This document shows positions 46,383 to 54,979 of a stretch of 64,000 bases of DNA, one piece after another. The first letter of the stretch is position 1. Each line of letters opens with the position of its first letter. The translations under genes were made by a program, and so were the position numbers. Source of the DNA: WVYX01 sp039592335 (GTDB lineage Bacteria > Gemmatimonadota > Gemmatimonadetes > Gemmatimonadales > GWC2-71-9); the NCBI GenBank assembly GCA_039592335.1, contig JBDHBX010000001.1:186001-250000 (forward strand), in the 5' to 3' direction. A model generated the notes under the pieces. It was given only the letters and a program-made list of their open reading frames with translations, did not search any database and was not told where the DNA came from.

Positions 46383-47537
46383 ATGACAAGAGTCGGAATC
46401 ATCGGCATCGGGCACGGCACGTTCGGCCGGCGCAGCGATGCCACCGTGCAGGAGCTGGCCTTCGAGGCCTTCAGGGCGGCGATGCAGGACGCGGGGATCG
46501 ACCGCAATGCGGTGGACGCTTCGGTCATCGGCTCCGTGCCGGAATACCACAAACAGCGATCGCTCGCTGGGGTCGTCCAGGAGTACCTGGGGCTCGTGCC
46601 CAAGCCGACGTGGCTCACGGAGGTGGCGTGCGCGTCCGGCAGCGCCGCGATGCGCACGGCGTGGATGGCGATCAAGGCGGGGGTCCACGATGTGGTCGCC
46701 GTGATCGGCTGCCAGAAGATGACCGAGCTCTCCACGCCCGAGATTCTCGCCCTCATGGGCCGGGTCGGTGAGGTGCAGTGGGAATCCGGTTTCGGCACCA
46801 CCTTCCCTGGCTACTACGCAATGTTCGCCAAGCGGCACATGCACGAGTTCGGCACCACCCGGGAGCAGCTACTGGACGTGGCCGTCAAGAACCACCACTA
46901 CGGCGCCATGAACCCGTACGCGCTGTTCCGCAAAGAGATCACCAAGGAGAAGGCCTCGGCGTCGGAGGACGTGGCCACACCGTTCCAGGTGTACGACTGC
47001 TGCGCCAATGCTGACGGCGCCGCCTGCGTCATTCTGGCGAGCGAGGACATGGCCCGGGAGATCTCGAGCAAGCCCGTCTGGCTGAGCGGCATGGGCAGCG
47101 CATCGGCGACTATGTCGGTTCTACGCCGGCCCAACCTGGTCGGACTGCCCAGCGCGGAAGCGGCCGCAGCACAGGCGTACGCGATGGCCGGCATCGGTCC
47201 GGACGATGTGGACGTGGCGGACGTCCACGACTGCTTCACGGTCGCCGAGATCATGGCCTACGAGGACCTCGGCTTCTGCAAGAAGGGCGAAGGCGGACCG
47301 TTCATCGAGGAGAAACAGCCTTACATCGGCGGCAAGGTGGCGGTGAACGTGGACGGGGGCCTCAAGGCCAAGGGGCATCCGATCGGCGCCACCGGCGTCT
47401 CCATGACCTATGAGATCGCCAAGCAGCTCCGCGGTGAGGCGGGAGAGCGGCAGGTTCCCGATGCCGATGTGGGGCTCACCCACAACGTCGGCGGTATCGG
47501 GCAATACTGCTTCGTTCAAGTCATGACGAGGGAGTGA
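46383..47537 (+). CDS. Thiolase-superfamily acyltransferase (SCP-x type)
   Basis: A 384-residue thiolase of the SCP-x-like subgroup. The nucleophilic Cys is in EVACASGSAA (about residue 80); the histidine motifs are VHDCFTVAE and GHPIGATG. The subgroup usually needs a DUF35 partner, and that gene follows 3 bp downstream. In context it should cleave 3-oxopimeloyl-CoA to glutaryl-CoA and acetyl-CoA. The pair also resembles BbsAB, the benzoylsuccinyl-CoA thiolase of anaerobic toluene degradation. Confidence 0.87.
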   Translation: MTRVGIIGIGHGTFGRRSDATVQELAFEAFRAAMQDAGIDRNAVDASVIGSVPEYHKQRSLAGVVQEYLGLVPKPTWLTEVACASGSAAMRTAWMAIKAGVHDVVAVIGCQKMTELSTPEILALMGRVGEVQWESGFGTTFPGYYAMFAKRHMHEFGTTREQLLDVAVKNHHYGAMNPYALFRKEITKEKASASEDVATPFQVYDCCANADGAACVILASEDMAREISSKPVWLSGMGSASATMSVLRRPNLVGLPSAEAAAAQAYAMAGIGPDDVDVADVHDCFTVAEIMAYEDLGFCKKGEGGPFIEEKQPYIGGKVAVNVDGGLKAKGHPIGATGVSMTYEIAKQLRGEAGERQVPDADVGLTHNVGGIGQYCFVQVMTRE

Positions 47538-47540
47538 GCG

Positions 47541-47981
47541 ATGTTCAAGTGGTTCGGTAAGGTCAACTACACACCGTACACGAAGGTCAGCGACTTCGCA
47601 CAGCACCTCCGGGATGGCCATCTGATGGCCTCCCGGTGCAAGAGCTGCGGTGCAGCTTCATTCCCGCCGCGGGCCGACTGCGAGGCGTGCATGAGCGACG
47701 CCTTCGAGTTCTTCGAGGTGAGCGGCAGGGGCACCCTGCACACGTTCACCAAGATCGTTGCGGCCCCGACCGGCTTCGAGGACCTGGTCCCCTACACCGT
47801 GGGCGTGGTCGACCTGGAAGAGGTCGGAAAGGCGCTGGCCTGGTTCGGCGAGACCATAGAGGAAGACGACATCCGGATCGGGATGAAGCTGCAGGTGGTC
47901 CCGCGGATCTTCGAGGAGCTGGAAGAGATCAAGGTCTACTACAGCCTGGAACGACCGGGCACGGCGTGGTCAAAAGTGTAG
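47541..47981 (+). CDS. DUF35 Zn-ribbon/OB-fold partner of the thiolase
   Basis: A 146-residue protein. An N-terminal rubredoxin-like zinc ribbon has CKSC and CEAC (about residues 33-50), followed by an OB-fold (GRGTLHTFTKI through MKLQVVP). Such proteins bind acyl-CoA and form complexes with SCP-x-type thiolases; BbsA is one. The start is 3 bp after the thiolase stop. Confidence 0.88.
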   Translation: MFKWFGKVNYTPYTKVSDFAQHLRDGHLMASRCKSCGAASFPPRADCEACMSDAFEFFEVSGRGTLHTFTKIVAAPTGFEDLVPYTVGVVDLEEVGKALAWFGETIEEDDIRIGMKLQVVPRIFEELEEIKVYYSLERPGTAWSKV

Positions 47982-48057
47982 GCGCCACGCATGCCAGCCT
48001 CACCAAGGTGACACCCGACAACAGCGATGGCTGTGTAGTGCGAGCGGAGAGCAGAGT

Positions 48058-49254
48058 ATGACCCTAAACGCGACCATGGATGGCGGGATTGCGGCTCAGG
48101 TATTCCCCGAGTGGCGTGGCCAGCCGCTGGACGAGATCCTCTACCAGTGCCGGGAGCTGGCGGAGGACATGGACTTCCCCACCGTGCGTCGCTGGCGCGA
48201 GGCCGGGGGGAAGGTCCTGGGACACTTCCAGGTGTACTTCCCGGAGGAGATCGCCCACGCCGGCGGCCTGCTCCCCTTCAAGGTGCGGGGCGCCTCCATC
48301 GAGGCCATGCAGGCCGATTCCCGCTTCGGATCCTACCTCTGCTCGATCCTCAAGACGTCGCTGGAGCTAGCGCTGAGCGGGCGGGTCGAGCTCGATCTGT
48401 TCGTGACGCACCCGATCTGCGACGCGGCGCGCAATCTGGCGGCGGTGTGGGGCCGCAACTTCGCGTACCCCTGCCAGATTCTCTACCTGCCGCAGAACGC
48501 CAACTCGCAACACGCCGCGGAGTATCTGCGTGGGGAGTACGACCGTGTGAAGCGCACGGTGGAGGCGATCACCGGCCGCGCGATCGAGGACGTCGATCTA
48601 CGGCGCTCGCTGGAGATCTTCAACGAGAACCGCGCCCTGCTGCGCGAGCTATACGCCATCAAGCGCGAGACGCCGTGGCTCGTATCGGCCGAGGATGCCT
48701 ACGTCCTGATGTCGGTAGGCGGGTTGATGCCCCGGGAGGAGCACAACGACCTGCTGCGCACCACTCTTCCGCTGCTGCGCGAGCGCGACGCCAAGCCGCA
48801 GGATCGCATCCGCATCGTGTTCGAGGGCGGCTTCTGCGAGCAGCCGCCGTTGGACCTGATCCGGGCCATCGGCCGCTCCTGTTACGTGGTGGACGATGAT
48901 CTGCTGATCGGGCTGCGCTGGATTCTGGAAGACGTGCCGCTCGACGGTGACCCGCTGCGCAACCTCGCCGACGCGTACCTGGAGCGGTCGTCCTACAGTC
49001 CCGTGCAGCATGACCTGCGAAAACCCAAGGAAGAGATGCTCCTCAAGCGCATCGGCGACTCGCGCGCCAAGGCCGCCATTGTCACCGCCGCCAAGATGTG
49101 CGAGCCGGGGCTGGAGGAGCAGGTGGCCTACACCCGGGCGCTGGACCAGGAGAATGTGCCGTACTTCGTCAGCGAATTCGAGGAGAACATGACCAGCTTC
49201 GATCATCTCGAGATCCAACTGGAAACCTTCGTCGAGAACCTGTTATTCGAATGA
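48058..49254 (+). CDS. bcrC: Benzoyl-CoA reductase subunit C (BcrC/BadD/BzdN type)
   Basis: A 398-residue member of the HgdB/BcrC family, one of two catalytic subunits of class I ATP-dependent benzoyl-CoA reductase, which dearomatises benzoyl-CoA to the 1,5-diene. Conserved cysteine-bearing blocks are SYLCSILKTSLE, THPICDAARN, IVFEGGFCEQPP and TAAKMCEPGLEEQVAYTRAL; three would ligate the active-site [4Fe-4S] cluster with subunit B. Its stop overlaps the bcrB start (ATGA). The family also includes 2-hydroxyacyl-CoA dehydratases, but the adjacent had and oah genes support the BCR assignment. Confidence 0.9.
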   Translation: MTLNATMDGGIAAQVFPEWRGQPLDEILYQCRELAEDMDFPTVRRWREAGGKVLGHFQVYFPEEIAHAGGLLPFKVRGASIEAMQADSRFGSYLCSILKTSLELALSGRVELDLFVTHPICDAARNLAAVWGRNFAYPCQILYLPQNANSQHAAEYLRGEYDRVKRTVEAITGRAIEDVDLRRSLEIFNENRALLRELYAIKRETPWLVSAEDAYVLMSVGGLMPREEHNDLLRTTLPLLRERDAKPQDRIRIVFEGGFCEQPPLDLIRAIGRSCYVVDDDLLIGLRWILEDVPLDGDPLRNLADAYLERSSYSPVQHDLRKPKEEMLLKRIGDSRAKAAIVTAAKMCEPGLEEQVAYTRALDQENVPYFVSEFEENMTSFDHLEIQLETFVENLLFE

Positions 49255-50549
49255 GCCAGATTAGCGAAGATGCCCTCGTCGGCCGCGGCAACAAGGACGG
49301 CGCCCGGCTGTTTCGGGAATGGTTCCAGGAGTTGACCGCGGCGGCGGAGGAAGACCGCCGTGCGGCTTACGTCTTCGTGATGGGGAGTCTGTGCGAGCTG
49401 CTGCAGGCGTTCGATCTCCCGGTCGTGTTCCCGGAAATCAACTCGCTCCAGACGGCCGTGCGCCGCGTAGCCCACGAGTACCTCAATGAGGCCGAGGACT
49501 ACGGGTATTCGCCGGATATCTGCGGCTACGTGAAGGCCGACGTGGCCACCCAGCTGCGGCGGGGCGCGCTGCCGATGGGACGCATCCCCAAGCCCGCTAT
49601 CGCCGTCTACACCAACGCCTGCAACACCTACATCAAGTGGGCAGAGATCTGGGAGCGGATGCACGGGGCCCCGACCTTCGTGATCGACGTGCCGGGGTCG
49701 CGGGCCGACGGCGCCAAGACCTGGCACGGGGACCAGGACTTCGAGAACGACCGCCGCTATGTGCTAGCCCAGCTCAAGGAGTTGATCTCGACCCTGGAGG
49801 GGCTCACCGGCCGCCGGTTCGATATCGACCGCCTGCGGGAGACGATGGGGCACGCGAACACCATGCACAGCGGTTGGAAGCGCGTGCTCGAGCTCAACCG
49901 GAGCCGCCCCTCCCTGTTCAACGCCCTGTCGGACGGCACGATCTACCTCGGGGTCACCAACTGCCTCATGGGCACCGCGGCGGGCGCGCGCTACTTCGAT
50001 GACCTCGTGGAGGAAATGGAGTACAAGGCGGCACGCGGCATCGGCACGCTCACCGACGAGCAGTATCGCCTGATCTTCGTGGGCGTGCCGTGCTACCCCA
50101 TCTTCCGCCGCTTCACCGAGCTGTTTACCGAGTTGGGCGGGACGTTCGTCAACTCGACGTACCTGTGGTTTGCCTCCGGCGGCTCCAACCTGGGGTTCCA
50201 GTACGACCTGGAGCATCCGCTCGAGAGCCTGGCCGACGGATTGCTGGTGAGCGTGCGGGACGCGATGGACAGCATGTTCTTCCAGACGGGGATCCTCACG
50301 GAGATGGTGGACACCTATCAGGCCGACGGCATGGTGTACCACCCCATCAAGAGCTGCCGCACCGTGTCGACCGGCCTCGCCGACAACCGGCGGGCACTCA
50401 TGGAACTGCGAGACATTCCGAGCCTGTTCATCGAGTCCGACATGATGGACCGGCGCGTCGTCTCGGAAGCGCAGCTCAAGAATCGCATCGACGCCTTCTT
50501 CGAGGGGCTCGCCGCGCGCCGGCACCACGCCGCGATCGGCAACCCGTAA
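49251..50549 (+). CDS. bcrB: Benzoyl-CoA reductase subunit B (BcrB/BadE/BzdO type)
   Basis: A 432-residue HgdB/BcrB-family catalytic subunit that pairs with BcrC. Likely cluster-binding and active-site cysteines are in TNACNTYIKW, VTNCLMGTA, GVPCYPIFRRF and PIKSCRTVSTGLADNR; the last block is typical of the BcrB side. It overlaps bcrC by 4 bp and precedes the two ATPase genes, the same C-B-A-D order as in Thauera. Confidence 0.9.
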   Translation: MSQISEDALVGRGNKDGARLFREWFQELTAAAEEDRRAAYVFVMGSLCELLQAFDLPVVFPEINSLQTAVRRVAHEYLNEAEDYGYSPDICGYVKADVATQLRRGALPMGRIPKPAIAVYTNACNTYIKWAEIWERMHGAPTFVIDVPGSRADGAKTWHGDQDFENDRRYVLAQLKELISTLEGLTGRRFDIDRLRETMGHANTMHSGWKRVLELNRSRPSLFNALSDGTIYLGVTNCLMGTAAGARYFDDLVEEMEYKAARGIGTLTDEQYRLIFVGVPCYPIFRRFTELFTELGGTFVNSTYLWFASGGSNLGFQYDLEHPLESLADGLLVSVRDAMDSMFFQTGILTEMVDTYQADGMVYHPIKSCRTVSTGLADNRRALMELRDIPSLFIESDMMDRRVVSEAQLKNRIDAFFEGLAARRHHAAIGNP

Positions 50550-50569
50550 CGCACCAGGAAGGGACGCCC

Positions 50570-51388
50570 ATGGCTTACGCAGCGGGTGTGGACGTCGGAT
50601 CGACCCAGACCAAGGCGGTCATCATCGACGAGGAGCGCAGGATCATCAGCCGCGCGCTCACGGAGACCGGCGCCAACGTGATCCGCGCGGCCGAGAGCTC
50701 GTTCGAGGAGGCGTTGCGCGACGGCGACCTGCGGGAGGAGGAGGTCGAGTACATCGTAGGCACGGGATACGGCCGCTACAAAGTGACCTTCGGCAACACG
50801 CAGGTCACCGAGATCAGCTGCCACGGGCGCGGCGCGGTGCACATGTTTCCCAGCACCCGCACCGTCGTGGACATGGGCGGCCAGGATACCAAGGCGATCC
50901 GCGTGTCTCCCACTGGGGAGATCGTCGACTTCTGCATGAACGACAAGTGCGCAGCGGGAACGGGACGCTTCCTCGGCGCCGCGTCGAGCGCGCTCGACAT
51001 CCCGCTCGACCAGCTGGGGCCCACCGCGCTGCGCGGCGAGCGGCCCGTGAAGATCTCCACCACGTGCACGGTGTTCGCCGAGTCGGAGGTGCTGTCGTGG
51101 CTCGGCAAGGGCAAGAAGATCGAGGACATCCTGCTGGGTGTGCACCAGTCGATCGCCGCCCGCTCCGCGGGGCTGCTGCGGCGCGTGGGCATCGAGAGCG
51201 ATGTGACGTTCACCGGAGGCGTGGCCAAGAACACCGCCATGATCGAGACGCTCAACGAGCGCCTCGACCAGCAGGTAAACGTGAGCGAAGAGTCGCACTT
51301 CATGGGCGCGCTCGGCGCCGCGCTGTTCGCGCTCGATCACATCCTCGCCAGCCGGGCACCCACCAAAGCCAAGCAGGACGCCTCATGA
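50570..51388 (+). CDS. bcrA: Benzoyl-CoA reductase ASKHA ATPase subunit (BcrA position)
   Basis: A 272-residue BadF/BcrAD-type ATPase that uses ATP to drive low-potential electrons into the catalytic subunits. The phosphate loop is GVDVGSTQTKAV; the cysteines that share a [4Fe-4S] cluster between the two ATPase subunits are in NDKCAAGTGRF and STTCTVFAESE. The symbol follows gene order. Its short length (Thauera BcrA is about 440 residues) makes it more like BzdP/BzdQ of the Azoarcus subclass. Confidence 0.87.
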   Translation: MAYAAGVDVGSTQTKAVIIDEERRIISRALTETGANVIRAAESSFEEALRDGDLREEEVEYIVGTGYGRYKVTFGNTQVTEISCHGRGAVHMFPSTRTVVDMGGQDTKAIRVSPTGEIVDFCMNDKCAAGTGRFLGAASSALDIPLDQLGPTALRGERPVKISTTCTVFAESEVLSWLGKGKKIEDILLGVHQSIAARSAGLLRRVGIESDVTFTGGVAKNTAMIETLNERLDQQVNVSEESHFMGALGAALFALDHILASRAPTKAKQDAS

Positions 51389-52197
51389 CCTACACCGCCG
51401 GAGTCGACGTCGGATCGACCTACACCAAGGCCGTAGTCTTGAGCGAGGAGCACGAGATCGTGGGCCGCGTCATGGAACCCACCGGGTTCAAGCTCACCGA
51501 GGTGGCCGAGCGGGCACGGGCGCGGGCGGCGGCCCAGGCGGGCCTCTCCCCGGACGACCTCGCCTACACCGTCGCCACCGGCTTCGGCCGCCACCAGGCC
51601 ACGATGAGCGACGTGCAGGTCACCGATCTGACGGCCGCCGCGCGGGGGACGACGTTCTTCTTCCCGGAGACGCGAACCATTCTCGACGTCGGCGGTCAGA
51701 CCATGAAGGCCAGCCGGCTGGGCGAGGGCGCGAAGGTCAAGTCGTTCCGGCTCAACGACAAGTGCGCGGCGGGGACCGGCGCGTTCCTCGAAAAAACCGC
51801 GCGGTACATGGGTTACACCACCGAGGAGATCGGCCCCCTCGTGGCGACATCCAAGGAGGCGACGTCCATCTCCGGCGTGTGCGCCGTGTTCGCCGAGTCC
51901 GAGGTGATCAACCACCTCTCCCAGGGGGTTGCACCGGCCGACATCATGCATGGCGCTATCGTCTCGCTGGTGGGACGCTCCGTGCAGCTCATGAAGCGGG
52001 TGCGCATGGAGCCCGAGTTCACCCTGATCGGCGGCATCCTGCGGTTCGAGCGCATGGCCGACGTGGTGCGGCACGAGTTGGGGGCCGAGGTGAACGTGCC
52101 ACAGGGCGATCTGGTGCAGTTCACGTCGGCCCTCGGAGCCGCGATCCTAGGACACCGCCGGCTGCGCAAGCTCCAGGAGGAGGTGGCAGAGGCGTGA
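51385..52197 (+). CDS. bcrD: Benzoyl-CoA reductase ASKHA ATPase subunit (BcrD position)
   Basis: A 270-residue paralogue of the preceding ATPase, starting in an ATGA overlap. It has GVDVGSTYTKAV, the cluster cysteines in NDKCAAGTGAF and SGVCAVFAESE, and GGQTMKASRL. Two similar-sized ATPases would form the electron-activating heterodimer bridged by one [4Fe-4S] cluster. Which is truly A or D (P or Q) cannot be decided by eye. Confidence 0.87.
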   Translation: MTYTAGVDVGSTYTKAVVLSEEHEIVGRVMEPTGFKLTEVAERARARAAAQAGLSPDDLAYTVATGFGRHQATMSDVQVTDLTAAARGTTFFFPETRTILDVGGQTMKASRLGEGAKVKSFRLNDKCAAGTGAFLEKTARYMGYTTEEIGPLVATSKEATSISGVCAVFAESEVINHLSQGVAPADIMHGAIVSLVGRSVQLMKRVRMEPEFTLIGGILRFERMADVVRHELGAEVNVPQGDLVQFTSALGAAILGHRRLRKLQEEVAEA

Positions 52198-52199
52198 GC

Positions 52200-52505
52200 A
52201 TGGACGAGGACCAGCGGGAGGCATCGCGGCGGCTCGCCCTCGTCGTGGAGCAGGAGGCGCGGCGCGTGCTCACCGAGTCTGCGCTCGAGGGCGACCCGAA
52301 GCGCCTCGCCGAGGGGTGGGAGCGCCGCTTCATCGCCGACGGCGAGCGGGCCAAGGAAGCGATGGAGCTGTACGAGGAGCTGGGCTACGAGGTGTGCGCC
52401 GACCCCCTGCGACCCGAAGACATGGCGGACGACTGCGAGGACTGCCAGCTGCTTATGCTGCTCCAGTTCAAGACGATCTACACGCGCAAGAAGCCCGACC
52501 GCTAG
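52200..52505 (+). CDS. Small hypothetical protein at the end of the benzoyl-CoA reductase operon
   Basis: A 101-residue, charged, mostly helical protein with one CxxC (DDCEDCQ, about residues 79-85) near the C-terminus. It starts 2 bp after the second ATPase gene (a GTG at 52194 is an alternative start) and its stop overlaps the convergent LeuB-like gene by 4 bp. I do not recognise a family. Its position suggests an assembly or electron-transfer accessory of the reductase. Confidence 0.7.
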   Translation: MDEDQREASRRLALVVEQEARRVLTESALEGDPKRLAEGWERRFIADGERAKEAMELYEELGYEVCADPLRPEDMADDCEDCQLLMLLQFKTIYTRKKPDR

Positions 52506-53581
52506 GCCTTCCCCACCCGCTGCACCACCATATCGCCCATTGCCGACGTGGAGATCCCGCTGCGGGCGTCCGCCGACGGCACCTTCCCGCTCCGCAGCAG
52601 GTCGGCCACAGCATCCTCCACGCGCGCGGCAGCGGCCGTCTCGCCGAGAAAGTCGAGCATCATGCTCACGGCCCCGATGGCCCCGAGCGGGCACGCCACG
52701 TTCTTGCCCGCGTACTTGGGCGCCGAACCGTGAATCGGCTCGAACATGGACGTCTGCCCCGGGTGGATGTTGCCGGACGCGGCGATTCCCATGCCGCCCT
52801 GCAGCATGGCCCCGAGATCGGTGATGATGTCGCCGAACAGGTTGGTGGTCACTGCCACATCGAACCACTCGGGGTTCTTGATCATCCACATGCAGCAGGC
52901 GTCCACGTAGGCGTGATCGGTCTCGACATCTGGGAAGTCGCGCGCCACCTCGGCGAAGGCACGGGTCCAGATGTCCTGCGGCCTGACCGCGTTGGCCTTG
53001 TCCACCAGCGTCACACGCGCCTGGTGCTTCGCGCCCCGCTCCCGGGCGCGCTTGCTGGCCAGCTCGAAGGCGTAGCGGGAGGCCCGCTCGCAGCCCTTCC
53101 ACGTGTACACGCCGTTGACGATCGACACCTCGTCGGGCGTCCCCTTCTTCAGGTGCCCGCCAATCTGCGAGTACAGCCCCTCGGTGTTCTCACGCACGAC
53201 CACGAAGTCGATGTCGGCGGGGCCCTTGTCCTTGAGGGGGCAGAGGTGCTCGGCGTACAGCTTGATGGGCCGGAGATTGATGTACAGGTCGAGGCCGAAG
53301 CGCAGCCCGAGGATTACCGAGCGTTCGACGAGCCCCGTCTCCACGTCGGGATGGCCGATGGCGCCTAGCAGCACGGCATCCAGGGTCCGCCACTCGTCGA
53401 TCACCGTGTCGGGCACGAGTTCCTTGGTCTTGAGGTAATACTCCCCGCTGTAGGGGTACTCCACCAGCTTGTACTCGAACCCCTCGACGGCGGCCACGGC
53501 CTCGAGCGCCTTCAGCGCCTCGCGGGTCACCTCGGGCCCGATACCGTCACCCGCCAACACCCCGATGTCGTAGGACGTCAT
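52502..53581 (-). CDS. 3-isopropylmalate dehydrogenase-like decarboxylating dehydrogenase
   Basis: A 359-residue beta-decarboxylating dehydrogenase (IPMDH/homoisocitrate/tartrate group). Hallmarks are GDGIGPEV, the substrate loop GLRFGLDLYINLRPIKLY, VRENTEGLYS, the catalytic Lys in VDKANAVR, NLFGDIITD and EPIHGSAPKYAGK. The LRFxLDxxxNLRP loop resembles actinobacterial LeuB. No leuC or leuD is near; the divergent neighbour is LeuA-like, so it may act in leucine synthesis or another 2-oxoacid extension path. Confidence 0.85.
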   Translation of the reverse strand: MTSYDIGVLAGDGIGPEVTREALKALEAVAAVEGFEYKLVEYPYSGEYYLKTKELVPDTVIDEWRTLDAVLLGAIGHPDVETGLVERSVILGLRFGLDLYINLRPIKLYAEHLCPLKDKGPADIDFVVVRENTEGLYSQIGGHLKKGTPDEVSIVNGVYTWKGCERASRYAFELASKRARERGAKHQARVTLVDKANAVRPQDIWTRAFAEVARDFPDVETDHAYVDACCMWMIKNPEWFDVAVTTNLFGDIITDLGAMLQGGMGIAASGNIHPGQTSMFEPIHGSAPKYAGKNVACPLGAIGAVSMMLDFLGETAAAARVEDAVADLLRSGKVPSADARSGISTSAMGDMVVQRVGKA

Positions 53582-53695
53582 GCCCCCTCCTGGTTGCCGT
53601 CGGACCGAGCCTCAACTTGGCAGCCCGGCCCATGCCGCGCGAGTGGTGCTCCGTTGAAGGTCTTCCGCCAACAAGGCATCTTTGGTGGACACGAC

Positions 53696-54970
53696 ATGGA
53701 GGCCAGGCCGAGCATGGCGAAGACCCCCGCAGAAGAACGGCTCATCTACGACTGGGCGACGGCCGGTGGCACCGACGAGTCCCCGCCCCGCACGGTCATG
53801 CTCGACGACGAGACCCTGCGGGACGGTCTCCAGAGCCCCTCGGTGACCGATCCGCCGACCGACGTGAAGGTCAAGATCCTCCACCTCATGGACAGTCTCG
53901 GGATCGAGACCGCCGATGTGGGATTGCCGGGGGCGGGGCCCCGGCAGCGGGATGCGGTCGAGCGGCTGTGCCGCGAGATCGCCGACCACAAACTGCGCAT
54001 CAAGGCCAACTGCGCGGCCCGCACCATGATCGTGGACATCCAGCCGATCGCCGACGTGGTCCAGAAGACAGGCGTGCCGATCGAGGCGTGCGTGTTCATC
54101 GGCAGCAGCCCCATTCGGCAGTATGCCGAGGAGTGGGATCTGGACCACATCCTGCGGCACACGCGAGAGGCAGTGGAGTTCGCGGTGCGCGAGGGCCTGG
54201 AGGTGATGTACGTAACCGAGGACACCATTCGCGCCGCGCCCGACGATCTGCGCATCCTGTTGACCGCGGGAGTCGAGGCTGGCGCCCGCCGTCTCTGTCT
54301 GTGTGACACGGTCGGTGCGGCCGTGCCGCAGGGGGTACGCAATCTCGTCACCTGGGTCCGCCAACTGCTGGACGAGCTCGGCATGGCCGACCAGGTGGGG
54401 ATCGATTGGCACGGCCACCGGGACCGTGGGCTCGATGTGGCCAACACGCTCGCGGCCGCAGAGGCCGGGGCGACGCGCGTCCACGGCACCGCGCTGGGGG
54501 TGGGCGAGCGCGTGGGCAACACGCCCATGGAGCAGCTCTTGGTGAACCTCAAGCTGTTGGGATGGCGGGACGACGACCTCTCTGCCCTTCCCGAGTACGT
54601 GGAGACGGTGTCGCAGGCCGTGAGCGTGCCAATCCCGATGAACACGCCCATCGTGGGGCGGGACGCCTTCCGCACCGCCACCGGCGTCCACGCCGCCGCC
54701 GTGATCAAGGCGCAGCGCCGCGGGAAGTCCTGGCTGGCCGATCGGGTCTACTCCGGGGTCCCCGCGAGCTGGGTGGGCCGGGAGCAGGAGATCGAGATCG
54801 GGCACATGTCCGGCGGCTCGAACGTGATCTTCTTCCTGCGATCGCGTGGCCTGCCGCACGGTCCCGAGGTGGTCGAGGCGGTGATGGAGCTCGCAAAGAA
54901 GTCCGAGCGGCTGCTCACGGAAGAGGAGATTCTGGAGGCGGTCCGCGCAGCCTCGGAAGGGACGGACTGA
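53696..54970 (+). CDS. LeuA/homocitrate synthase-like DRE-TIM metallolyase
   Basis: A 424-residue enzyme of the HMGL-like TIM-barrel family that condenses acetyl-CoA with a 2-oxoacid. The metal and base motif is DDETLRDGLQ (about residues 29-38); the histidine pair is in DWHGHRDRGL and the barrel ends with GERVGNTPMEQLLVNL. It is shorter than typical LeuA and seems to lack the C-terminal leucine-sensing domain, so it may be feedback-insensitive or use another 2-oxoacid. Start chosen by GGTGGA before the ATG at 53696; Met at 53714 is also possible. Confidence 0.82.
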   Translation: MEARPSMAKTPAEERLIYDWATAGGTDESPPRTVMLDDETLRDGLQSPSVTDPPTDVKVKILHLMDSLGIETADVGLPGAGPRQRDAVERLCREIADHKLRIKANCAARTMIVDIQPIADVVQKTGVPIEACVFIGSSPIRQYAEEWDLDHILRHTREAVEFAVREGLEVMYVTEDTIRAAPDDLRILLTAGVEAGARRLCLCDTVGAAVPQGVRNLVTWVRQLLDELGMADQVGIDWHGHRDRGLDVANTLAAAEAGATRVHGTALGVGERVGNTPMEQLLVNLKLLGWRDDDLSALPEYVETVSQAVSVPIPMNTPIVGRDAFRTATGVHAAAVIKAQRRGKSWLADRVYSGVPASWVGREQEIEIGHMSGGSNVIFFLRSRGLPHGPEVVEAVMELAKKSERLLTEEEILEAVRAASEGTD

Positions 54971-54979
54971 CCGCCCGCC

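Noticed and set aside
44130..46844. 904-codon minus-strand frame opposite oah, the SDR and the thiolase gene
   Set aside because: Rich in His, Arg, Asp, Leu and Val low-complexity runs with no recognisable motif. The plus strand carries three well-conserved enzymes in a coupled operon.
48058..50549. 2-hydroxyacyl-CoA dehydratase (HgdB family) as the identity of the two catalytic subunits
   Set aside because: The family is shared, but two ATPases, had and oah in the same operon make benzoyl-CoA reductase the better call. A tree is still needed to settle it.
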